Source: CAXRDE01 sp964342365
Lineage (GTDB): Bacteria > Cyanobacteriota > Sericytochromatia > UBA7694
Length of the DNA: 14,674 nucleotides
Direction: 5' to 3'
Assembly (NCBI GenBank): GCA_964342365.1
Contig: CAYFGW010000119.1
Location: 1-14,674 of the forward strand
The notes under the pieces were generated by a model, which was not told where the DNA came from, made no database searches, and was given only the letters and a program-made list of their open reading frames with translations. The position numbers and the translations under genes were made by a program. Positions 1 to 6,437 of the stretch are shown in pieces (within the stretch, counting starts at the first letter, position 1; each line of letters opens with the position of its first letter).

Positions 1-453
1 CAGGGCTGACAGGGCAACACCCGCTAAAAGCAGCCGATCCATCATGAGCACGCCCTTGTGGTGCCCGATCATATACACCAGCCACAACATAACACCGGAT
101 CCCATAAGGGCTGCCACCGTTACGCTGCTTAAGCCCCAGAACGCCCACTGCAGGCCCAGTAAAATAGCCAGTCCGGCTCCCAGAGCACCGCCTCCGGAAA
201 TCCCCAGAATAAAGGGATCCATTAAGGGATTGCGAAAAAGGCCCTGAAGCATCAGCCCGGACACAGAAAGAGCCATGCCTCCCAGCAAACCCAGTAGCAG
301 GCGGGGTAAGCGCAGTTGGAATAAAATGAAATGGTCCGTGGCATCTACGGGCAGACCCTGAAAATACTGAATGAGCGTGCCCCAGTGGGGAGCATCCTGA
401 GACCAGCCCCAGAGCAAAAAAAACAGTGGAAACAGCAGAAAAAAGGGTAGCAT
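1..453 (-). CDS. FecCD/BtuC-type ABC importer permease (3' part outside window)
   Basis: This is the inner-membrane permease of an ABC importer for iron-siderophore, heme or vitamin B12-type substrates. Only the N-terminal 151 residues are visible, roughly 45% of the usual 330-350; the rest lies beyond the left edge. The family signature is clear: LRLPR at residues 47-51, then a Gly-rich helix, LMLQGLFRNPLMDP at 67-80 and LGISGGGALGA at 83-93, matching the G...Q...RNPL..P..LG...GA pattern of FecCD permeases. Residues 1-16 form a first hydrophobic segment. The ATG at 451-453 follows the TGA of the BioY-like gene with no intervening base, so the two are almost certainly co-transcribed and translationally coupled. 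The substrate cannot be told from this part; the ATPase and binding protein would be expected further left. Confidence 0.88.
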   Translation of the reverse strand, partial: MLPFFLLFPLFFLLWGWSQDAPHWGTLIQYFQGLPVDATDHFILFQLRLPRLLLGLLGGMALSVSGLMLQGLFRNPLMDPFILGISGGGALGAGLAILLGLQWAFWGLSSVTVAALMGSGVMLWLVYMIGHHKGVLMMDRLLLAGVALSAL

Positions 454-1098
454 TCAGGCGCGTTGGCGGCGGCGAGAGCGCAGCTGGCGGGTGGGAACGC
501 CCCAGAAAGGCTCCAGATAACTGTAAACCAGAGCCACGAAAGTTACCGCAGGAATATTCCACACCAGATGGGGCAGAATAAAGCTCATTAAGAATTGCAT
601 GGGCACCAGATCGTAGGCCAGGGCAGCATAGAGCCCGCCTCCAAAGTAAATTAAGCACAGGGTGATTAAACTGACAAAAATATACCGTGATGCGGAAATT
701 TTATTGCGGGGATGGCGTTTGAGCTGCTGCATCCAGAACCAGGCTGCGGGCAGCAAAATCAGCAAAAACCCCAGCGTCGGCTGTTGAAAATAGGCGGAAC
801 CGCCGCCGTGATAAAAAATAGGTGCTCCCGTGAGCCCCAGTAATAAATACAATCCCAGCGTTAAATTGGTCAGAGCACCGTCTAAGAAAAAAAGACAGAG
901 AAAGTACACGAAAATCTGTAAATTGCCTGCATAGGTGCCCAGGTAAAGGAAAGCACTTTCGTAACCCAACCAGGTGTCGGGCAGTTGCGGCAGGACAAAA
1001 CTAATGAACGGCAGACGCACCTGTACAAAGGTGGAAAGAATGAGCAAAGACAGGCACCAGAGCGCCACCAGGATTTGCAAAAGGGGTCTTAAAAGCAT
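454..1098 (-). CDS. bioY: BioY-like membrane protein (putative biotin/vitamin transporter S-component)
   Basis: A 214-residue, strongly hydrophobic protein with about five or six membrane segments. Residues 84-120 hold a signature typical of BioY: YLLLGLTGAPIF (84-95), then GGGSAYFQQPTLGFL (98-112) and PAAW (117-120). BioY proteins are substrate-binding S-components of energy-coupling-factor transporters, usually about 190 residues, and act alone or with an ATPase/EcfT pair. The C-terminus is a short basic tail (RQLRSRRRQRA) probably on the cytoplasmic side. The ATG start at 1096-1098 has no convincing Shine-Dalgarno. It is directly followed by a FecCD-type permease, which is not the usual BioM/BioN partner, so the substrate may not be biotin. 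Membership of the BioY-like fold is fairly sure; the substrate is inference. Confidence 0.75.
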   Translation of the reverse strand: MLLRPLLQILVALWCLSLLILSTFVQVRLPFISFVLPQLPDTWLGYESAFLYLGTYAGNLQIFVYFLCLFFLDGALTNLTLGLYLLLGLTGAPIFYHGGGSAYFQQPTLGFLLILLPAAWFWMQQLKRHPRNKISASRYIFVSLITLCLIYFGGGLYAALAYDLVPMQFLMSFILPHLVWNIPAVTFVALVYSYLEPFWGVPTRQLRSRRRQRA

Positions 1099-1216
1099 AG
1101 TCTACAGTTTAGCAGTTTCCCCTGATCAATACAGGATGGATGAACACATCTCGTTGAAAAATTGTGTCTTTTAGATTGAGATGTGATTTTTTGTGTTTTT
1201 GTTTTGCCTTGCTAAA

Positions 1217-1262
1217 TTGTATTTTTGGCTATTTAATCCGTTGAATAGTTGTATTTTTGGCT
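1217..1262. promoter_or_regulatory. Direct repeat - palindrome - direct repeat, candidate operator
   Basis: In the AT-rich spacer between the divergent bioY-like and porin genes, the 14-mer TTGTATTTTTGGCT occurs twice without mismatch, at 1217-1230 and 1249-1262. The period is 32 bp, about three helical turns. Between and slightly overlapping the first copy is an imperfect inverted repeat, CTATTTAATCCGTTGAATAG (1229-1248), with 8-bp arms and one mismatch. The arrangement looks like a site for a DNA-binding regulator acting on one or both operons. No match to a known operator consensus (for example Fur) was recognised, and no confident -35/-10 pair could be placed. Confidence 0.45.
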
Positions 1263-1320
1263 TTTTGAAATGATTTATAAGGTGGGGTTTCATTGACGTT
1301 CTTCTGTGTGCCTGTCTACA

Positions 1321-2649
1321 ATGCCAAACATGAATACTTTCGCCCGTCTTTCCACGACCGCCTGTTTTTTAGCCCTTTTCAATGCCCATACCCTTCCGGT
1401 TTTTGCTCAGTCAGAACCTTCGCAGCCTGAAACGGAAGAGATTGAGATTGAAGATACTGAACCTTCCGCTAAAACCCCTGAACAACTCTCTGTGCAACAG
1501 CCCCTGGGTGCGCAAAATATTTCTGCTTTCACGCGGGGATTGTTGGGCAAAACCAGTGTGGGGGGGTACTTTGATACTGACTTCACGTTTCCGGCCACGG
1601 GCAACTCCTTTTTCAATCAGCACCGTCTGATTTTACAGGTGTCTTCTTATTTACACGAACGCCTCTTTTTTAACACCGAAGTGGAATTTGAGTACGGTGG
1701 CGTACTGGGAACCGGCACCACCGACGATGGTCAGTTGAAGGTGGAGCAAATTTTTCTGGATTATAAAATTGAAGAGTGGCTGATTTTCAGAGCGGGGGGG
1801 CTATTGATTCCCATGGGGCGCCTGAACATTCTGCACGATTCTGACTTCCGAGACACCGTGGCGCGACCCATGTTCAACCGTTTTATTATTCCCAGCACCT
1901 GGACAGAAACCGGAGCCGGGTTTTATGGCACGTTTTTTCCCAATGACGACTGGGAAATGAATTACGAAGCCTATGTGATTCAGGGACTGCGAGACCAGCT
2001 GAGTGACGGTCTGGGACTGCGACGGGCCCGCAACAGTCTGTCCGTGGACAATAATAACAACAAAGGGGTCACGGCCCGTGTGGGTCTGAGTCCCAATATA
2101 GGTACAGAATTTGGTCTGGGCGGCTACTATGCCGCTATAGATGCTGCGGGTGAAAAAAACCTTGGCATGGTGGTGGCTGATTTCACCACCTCCTGGGGCG
2201 CTTTTGAACTGTTGGGAGAAGGCGGAGCCGTCTTCTTTGATCCTACCACCCAGAATGTGGTAGACACCGCCACCGCGCTGTTGCCCGACGCTGCCCAGAG
2301 TATTGGCACCGAGCGCATTCCCTTAACGGGTCCTATGTGGGGCTATTATATTGAGGGGCACTATCACTTTTTTCCGCCCTTTTTGCGAGACACTTTTTTG
2401 GGAGATGACTTTGAACGGCCCGTGTTTACCGCCTTTGCGAGATTTTCCCAGGTGGATACCGACGTGGCAACACTCAATCAAAACGATCGCTCTCGCTTTA
2501 CTTTGGGCCTAAACTATAGACCTATTACCAATACAGTCTTTAAACTAGAGTATCAATGGAATATCGAAAATGAAGCATTTATCCGAAATGATCCCAGTCT
2601 TGAACGGGCCAATAACCAAATTGTTGCCTCGGTGGCTACTGGCTTTTAG
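1321..2649 (+). CDS. Outer-membrane beta-barrel porin, first gene of the flavin operon
   Basis: About 440 residues. A Sec signal peptide ends at the VFA-QS junction, followed by a short acidic linker (ETEEIEIEDTE). The remainder has alternating hydrophobic/polar strands, many aromatic residues and a C-terminal Phe after IVASVATG, as expected for a BAM-assembled barrel. Segments such as RAGGLLIPMGRLN and TWTETGAGFYG resemble phosphate-selective/OprP-like porins, where the strand is followed by a description of how the barrel meets the membrane; the exact family is not certain. Start choice is open: GTG at 1306, ATG at 1321 and ATG at 1330 are in frame, none has a good ribosome site, and all retain the signal peptide; 1321 is used here. 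Its 3' end overlaps the FMN-binding gene. The likely role is passage of a substrate or metal complex across the outer membrane for the downstream redox proteins (inference). Confidence 0.82.
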   Translation: MPNMNTFARLSTTACFLALFNAHTLPVFAQSEPSQPETEEIEIEDTEPSAKTPEQLSVQQPLGAQNISAFTRGLLGKTSVGGYFDTDFTFPATGNSFFNQHRLILQVSSYLHERLFFNTEVEFEYGGVLGTGTTDDGQLKVEQIFLDYKIEEWLIFRAGGLLIPMGRLNILHDSDFRDTVARPMFNRFIIPSTWTETGAGFYGTFFPNDDWEMNYEAYVIQGLRDQLSDGLGLRRARNSLSVDNNNNKGVTARVGLSPNIGTEFGLGGYYAAIDAAGEKNLGMVVADFTTSWGAFELLGEGGAVFFDPTTQNVVDTATALLPDAAQSIGTERIPLTGPMWGYYIEGHYHFFPPFLRDTFLGDDFERPVFTAFARFSQVDTDVATLNQNDRSRFTLGLNYRPITNTVFKLEYQWNIENEAFIRNDPSLERANNQIVASVATGF

Positions 2650-3184
2650 CTGTTTGTACGTTGCCGTACCTGCTCCTGTGACTTATGCCAAAGAAGCGCC
2701 CTACTCTGAAAAAATCTATCTGAGTGAAAGCGAAGCTTTGCAGAAAGTATTTGGCAATTTAAAGGTGAGTACCCGTAAGCTCACGCTCAACAAAGCCCAG
2801 CGCAAAGCTCTACAAAAGCAGCTGCGCAGAAAGCTCACAGAACCTTATTACACCCTCTATATGGGAGCAAAGACTCCCGGTGGTAAACCCGAACGCTATG
2901 CCCTTATTCTGGACGAAAAGGGTAAGCATTACCCCATTACCTTTATTGTGTCCCTGACGCCCACAGCGGCCGTTGATAAAGTGGCGGTGATGGTCTACCG
3001 CGAACGTCGTGGGGACGGTGTGAAACGCCGTCGATTTTTACGCCAGTTTAAAGGTAAAGACAAAAGTGATGCCATTGAAGTGAACCGTGATATTGTGCAT
3101 ATTACCGGTTCTACTATATCTTCCTGGTCCATTGCTGCAGGCGTTCGCAAAGCCGTGGCTCTTTTAGAAACCCTGGTGGTGTAA
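2570..3184 (+). CDS. Exported FMN-binding domain protein (covalent flavin carrier)
   Basis: A 204-residue protein with an unusually long N-terminal region and a hydrophobic core (WLLAFSCLYVAVPAPVTYA, ending at residue 40) that fits a Sec signal peptide. Near the C-terminus is the FMN_bind signature: DIVHITGSTISSWSI at 174-188. This aligns with the SGATLTS motif of NqrC/RnfG-type domains, in which the Thr carries FMN through a phosphoester bond; by that alignment Thr182 is the predicted acceptor. A basic helix (residues 72-89) precedes the domain. The ATG at 2570 lies inside the porin gene (80-base overlap) with a weak TGGA site upstream; ATG at 2588 or later TTG codons are alternatives. An ApbE flavin transferase two genes downstream supplies the expected modifying enzyme. 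Probable role: one- or two-electron carrier in the periplasm. Confidence 0.88.
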   Translation: MKHLSEMIPVLNGPITKLLPRWLLAFSCLYVAVPAPVTYAKEAPYSEKIYLSESEALQKVFGNLKVSTRKLTLNKAQRKALQKQLRRKLTEPYYTLYMGAKTPGGKPERYALILDEKGKHYPITFIVSLTPTAAVDKVAVMVYRERRGDGVKRRRFLRQFKGKDKSDAIEVNRDIVHITGSTISSWSIAAGVRKAVALLETLVV

Positions 3185-3191
3185 AGAAACC

Positions 3192-3938
3192 GTGAGCGGC
3201 TTGAAGCGCTTTTCTCGTCGCAGTCACCGCTGGGTGGGGCTCATTTGCTGTGCCTTTTTGCTGATTATTTCTCTGACTGCGCTGGCTTTAAACCATCGTG
3301 ATCTCTGGCTGGCCTGGGATTTACAGGGCGATGTTAACACCGCATTTTCTCTGACCCAGGCCGTGACCTGGGCCGTGGATCCCTTTACCCCTCAGCACAT
3401 TGTGGCCAGCAGTGATAAACAATTGTTTGAAAGCTTTGACAACGGCAAGAAATGGCAGGAAGTCAAACTGTTTGTGCCCGCAGAACATGTCATAGGCATT
3501 GCCTACTCCCCCGTGACCCCCGAAACTCTCTGGGTGGCCCTGAAAAATATTGGCGTGTTTTACTCTGAAGACAACGGCATTATCTGGGAAGAAGTGACGA
3601 CCCTGCCCCCTGACCCCGTGGCGGGAGAAACCCTGGAAGCAATACGGGTGGGAGCCAATAACCAACTTTACGTCAAAACCGGCCTGGGTCTTTATACCTC
3701 CAGCGCCAGACATTTAAGCCCGGAGCCGGATTGGCAATCTCAGAAGGTGCAGGCCGCTGCTGCTAAACTGGACTGGCAGACGTTGGTGTGGAAACTGCAC
3801 ACGGGACAGTTTTTTGGCAGCTGGGGCATTTATTTATACGACGGCGTGGCGCTGAGCACGATCTTTTTATCGCTCACCGGACTGGTGTTGTTTCGGCGGC
3901 AAAAGAAAAAGCGTCGGGTGGAAAAGAGGTTGTCTTGA
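3192..3938 (+). CDS. PepSY-type two-helix membrane protein with Asp-box-like repeats
   Basis: A 248-residue inner-membrane protein. The N-terminus (RRSHRWVGLICCAFLLII, from residue 9) and C-terminus (LHTGQFFGSWGIYLYDG at 202-218, then a second membrane helix to about 234 and a basic tail) match the ends of PepSY-associated TM-helix proteins. Between the helices is a periplasmic domain of about 175 residues with two Asp-box-like motifs, SFDNGKKW (81-88) and SEDNGIIW (125-132), of the S.D.G..W type found in sortilin/BNR beta-propellers. Histidines 12, 35 and 203 sit at the helix ends; in larger PepSY reductases such as FoxB, membrane histidines bind heme b, so heme ligation is possible here but unproven. 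It begins with GTG eight bases after the FMN-binding gene and ends overlapping apbE. Likely role: link between membrane electron donors and the periplasmic flavoprotein. Confidence 0.8.
   Translation: MSGLKRFSRRSHRWVGLICCAFLLIISLTALALNHRDLWLAWDLQGDVNTAFSLTQAVTWAVDPFTPQHIVASSDKQLFESFDNGKKWQEVKLFVPAEHVIGIAYSPVTPETLWVALKNIGVFYSEDNGIIWEEVTTLPPDPVAGETLEAIRVGANNQLYVKTGLGLYTSSARHLSPEPDWQSQKVQAAAAKLDWQTLVWKLHTGQFFGSWGIYLYDGVALSTIFLSLTGLVLFRRQKKKRRVEKRLS
3924..3929 (+). promoter_or_regulatory. Ribosome binding site fixing the TTG start of apbE
   Basis: AAGAGG lies five bases before TTG at 3935-3937. It decides the apbE start: an in-frame ATG at 3788 would add 49 residues with no signal-peptide character inside the preceding gene. 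Confidence 0.65.
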
Positions 3939-4942
3939 AACGATATGCTTTGGGGTTAAATATAGGGTTGAGTCTTTTGTTCTCCATGATCTGTGTTCTG
4001 CCCGCTCAGGCGGCCACCTACAAGCAGGCGGAATACATCATGGGGACGGTGTTTGAAATCACCGTGGACACTCCCAAAACGCTGGATGCGCCACAGAAAG
4101 AAGCTCTTTTTTCGCCCTTGTTTGCGCGTCTAAGACGTTACGATAAAGCCCTGAGCGATTACGACCCCCAAAGTGATTTGCGTAAAATGGTGCGGGCCGT
4201 GCAAAACAAACTGCCTGAAGACACTCTGAAAATGCCCGATATCTTGTGCACCGCTCTGATTAGGGCTTCTTTCTTCCACGCCATGACCGGCGGCGTTTTT
4301 GACATTACCGTTTCTCCGCTGGTACGTCTCTGGGGATTTAAAGATCAGAATTTCCGTGTGCCCAGCGACGCTGAAATAGCGGCTGCAAAACGCTATACGG
4401 GTTTTAAGGGCGTTCGCTTTGACGCGGCGGTGTGCCACATTCAATCGCTTCCCCCGGTGGAACACCCGCTGGATTTTGGAGCCATGGGCAAAGGCATGGC
4501 CATTGACGATGCCATTGGCGTATTCAAAAAAGAACTATTGCCCAAATATTCACATATTAAGGGCCTGGCCATTAACGGCGGGGGCAGCAGTGCTTACTTC
4601 TGGGGAGCCCCTGAAGCTACCCCTCAGGGCTGGCCCGTGCTTGCCCGGGGCAACGTCACGCTCCCGCCGGAATTTCGCTGGCTTAAAAACAAAGGGCTCA
4701 GCGTTTCGGGCCACGATCAGCAGGCGTTTGTTTATCAGGGCAAGCGCTACAGCCATATCATTAATCCGGTGACGGGCTATCCCGTTCCCTATCAGGGCGG
4801 AAGTTTATATGTGTTGGCAGATCATGTGACAGAGGCGGACATTTTGTCCACCACTTTGCAAATAGCGCCACCCCCTCAACGGCCAGCGCTATTTGCAAAG
4901 ATGGCCGCAGGTCACGCCTTTACTTACTGGCAGGCACCATAG
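3935..4942 (+). CDS. apbE: FAD:protein FMN transferase (ApbE)
   Basis: ApbE enzymes split FAD and transfer FMN to a Thr/Ser of FMN-binding-domain proteins outside the cytoplasm. From the TTG start the product has 335 residues, the usual family size, with a Sec signal peptide ending at AQA-ATY (residue 26/27). Visible family motifs in order: YIMGTVFEI (34-42), SPLVRLWGF (127-135), DFGAMGKGMAID (180-191), INGGGSS (213-219), LSVSGHD (255-261), HIINPVTGYPVP (274-285) and the metal-site region ADILSTTL (301-308). The start overlaps the stop of the PepSY gene in a TTGA junction. The obvious substrate is the FMN-binding protein encoded two genes upstream (Thr182). The gene ends inside the convergent lipocalin gene (23-base overlap). 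Confidence 0.95.
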   Translation: MKRYALGLNIGLSLLFSMICVLPAQAATYKQAEYIMGTVFEITVDTPKTLDAPQKEALFSPLFARLRRYDKALSDYDPQSDLRKMVRAVQNKLPEDTLKMPDILCTALIRASFFHAMTGGVFDITVSPLVRLWGFKDQNFRVPSDAEIAAAKRYTGFKGVRFDAAVCHIQSLPPVEHPLDFGAMGKGMAIDDAIGVFKKELLPKYSHIKGLAINGGGSSAYFWGAPEATPQGWPVLARGNVTLPPEFRWLKNKGLSVSGHDQQAFVYQGKRYSHIINPVTGYPVPYQGGSLYVLADHVTEADILSTTLQIAPPPQRPALFAKMAAGHAFTYWQAP

Positions 4943-5552
4943 CGGGCACGTCCACGGTGGGAACGGGCATAATGCCAGCAGTGTCTGGCTGAGGCACTTT
5001 CATCAGGCGTGATACGTCATAGAGCTGTTCCGTTTGCAGACGGCTTAGCAGAGCTGCGTAGGTGGCATCGTCTATTTCCGGTTTGCGGCTCATGATCCAG
5101 AGCATGTCGCGATTGGGGTATCCAATGGCCATATACTGATAGTCCTTGTCCAGATCAATGATCCAGTAGTCAGCGGTGATGGGCCAGAAGGCCTGAAACT
5201 TGAATTTTCCCGTGGGTTTGTCTTTTTCTTCGCGGAACATTTTGGCCTTGATTTGCTTTTCGGGACCGTCAAAACTTTTGACGCGGTATTTGTAAATCAC
5301 CTCAATTTCCCCGTTGGCCTTGGGGTAATAATTGTCGGTGCCAGCCACCTGATCTTTGCCCTGAAAGGGATTGGGGAAGCGGGCGATTTCGTACCAGGTG
5401 CCCATCAGCTTGTCCTTGTCTACGTTTTGAACAATATTCTGGGCGGGCATTTTTCGCGCCTTTGCGGCTTTAGCGGCCAGGTAAATACCTCCCAGAGCAA
5501 CGCCTCCGATTAAAGACGCTTTCAGGGCGGTTTTTGCGGTGTATTTTGACAT
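4920..5552 (-). CDS. Blc-like lipocalin with N-terminal membrane anchor
   Basis: A 210-residue lipocalin of the bacterial Blc/apolipoprotein D type, a calyx that binds fatty acids or lysolipids. The family hallmark GTWYEIARFPNPFQ is at residues 51-64, and DYQYMAIGYPNRDMLWIMSR at 137-156 matches the second conserved block. Unlike Blc of Escherichia coli it has no lipobox Cys: residues 9-27 form an Ala/Gly-rich hydrophobic helix followed by a basic stretch (AAKAAKARK), suggesting a membrane anchor, or an unusual signal peptide. The tail after residue 185 is Pro-rich. ATG at 5550-5552 has a good TGAGGA site six bases upstream (5559-5564). It follows the methyltransferase gene after 59 bases on the same strand, so the two may share a transcript. 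Its 3' end overlaps apbE on the other strand. Confidence 0.9.
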   Translation of the reverse strand: MSKYTAKTALKASLIGGVALGGIYLAAKAAKARKMPAQNIVQNVDKDKLMGTWYEIARFPNPFQGKDQVAGTDNYYPKANGEIEVIYKYRVKSFDGPEKQIKAKMFREEKDKPTGKFKFQAFWPITADYWIIDLDKDYQYMAIGYPNRDMLWIMSRKPEIDDATYAALLSRLQTEQLYDVSRLMKVPQPDTAGIMPVPTVDVPAMVPASK

Positions 5553-5611
5553 ATTTTATCCTCAGGCTTTTTCTAAGAGCATAACCCTTGAAACAACGTG
5601 TGAACATATTT

Positions 5612-6337
5612 TCAGTCGTTTTTTAATGTTTTATTGATAGCGCTTACGGACAGCGTAAAAATAATGGAGACCGGCTTTCCGGTCCCGGGATGGAGGGGCT
5701 CTTTGAGATCGATCAGCTCAAAGCCCTGATCCTTAAAAAGTGTGAACCAGTCTGACAGGGTGCGAAAAAACCACGGTGCGGGGTCTTTGAAGGCTTCAGA
5801 AAAACCCTGCCAGGAGCCTTCTCGCCAGCCTTTGCGATAGGCAACGCTTTGCGAGAGCGTCAGGCCCGGATGCAGCGTCTGAATCACCACCTGTCCATCA
5901 GGTCTGACAGGATGGCCCATGAGGAGACGGCGCATATTTTGCAGCGCCTGTTCTACAGAGGTTTCGCCAAACAGCGAAAAGTTGCATACGCAGGCGTCAA
6001 AATAGCCTTCAAGCTCAGAGAGTTCCGCATACGTCAGCACCTGAAACCGATGGCTTGAAGCCTCACGCGCTGCTGCAATTAATCTGGGTTCACCATCAAT
6101 ACCTACTGATTCTATGCCTTTTGAAGCCAGCTGTCGCACCAGCCAGCCTTCTCCACAACCCACATCAAGCACACGGTCAGGCATCGTGGCCTGCACCGCC
6201 TGAACAATAGCTCTATCTGTCACTTCAGCCCGATTGGGAATGGTTTGATCTCTCACCGCTTGTACCCAGGGCACGGCGTTGGTATGCCAACTCTGGTCAA
6301 TGTGTTTTTCCGATTTTGACTTTTCAGGTTTTGACAT
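5612..6337 (-). CDS. Class I SAM-dependent methyltransferase
   Basis: A 241-residue cytoplasmic enzyme. Motif I, VLDVGCGEG (56-64), and the acidic residue ending the second strand (GIDGEP, Asp81) define the S-adenosylmethionine pocket. FDACVCNFSLFGE (113-125) corresponds to motif II with the following loop, and VVIQTLHPG (150-158) to motif III. The closest feel is the UbiG/Methyltransf_11 or _23 group acting on small molecules, but the acceptor cannot be deduced. The N-terminus has about 20 polar Lys/Ser residues before the fold, and WHTNAVPW follows at 17-24. ATG at 6335-6337 has AGAGGA seven bases upstream. It is divergent from the outer-membrane gene at 6438 and probably heads a two-gene unit with the lipocalin. 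Confidence 0.88.
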   Translation of the reverse strand: MSKPEKSKSEKHIDQSWHTNAVPWVQAVRDQTIPNRAEVTDRAIVQAVQATMPDRVLDVGCGEGWLVRQLASKGIESVGIDGEPRLIAAAREASSHRFQVLTYAELSELEGYFDACVCNFSLFGETSVEQALQNMRRLLMGHPVRPDGQVVIQTLHPGLTLSQSVAYRKGWREGSWQGFSEAFKDPAPWFFRTLSDWFTLFKDQGFELIDLKEPLHPGTGKPVSIIFTLSVSAINKTLKND

Positions 6338-6437
6338 GGGATTTTCCTCTGTTGCATTCTAACCTTTTACCACGCAACGTATAACGAAGGCGGTGTTCTA
6401 ACATAAGGTCAGATAAAAACAACTGAGGTATATCGTT

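Noticed and set aside
44..247. Short plus-strand frame at the left end
   Set aside because: It is antisense to the clear FecCD permease signature on the minus strand.
974..1174. Plus-strand frame running from the BioY-like gene into the spacer
   Set aside because: Mostly antisense to the BioY-like start; no ribosome site or recognisable protein features.
1099..1305. Fur-box or vitamin riboswitch in the divergent spacer
   Set aside because: No match to the Fur consensus and no cobalamin or FMN riboswitch core could be found; only the direct repeat/palindrome array is supported.
3321..3713. 130-codon minus-strand frame opposite the PepSY-like gene
   Set aside because: His/Gly-rich composition without motif; the plus strand holds a coherent two-helix protein with family end motifs.
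3788..3934. Longer ApbE start at ATG 3788
   Set aside because: The extra 49 residues lie within the preceding gene and would bury the signal peptide; TTG 3935 has a well-spaced AAGAGG.
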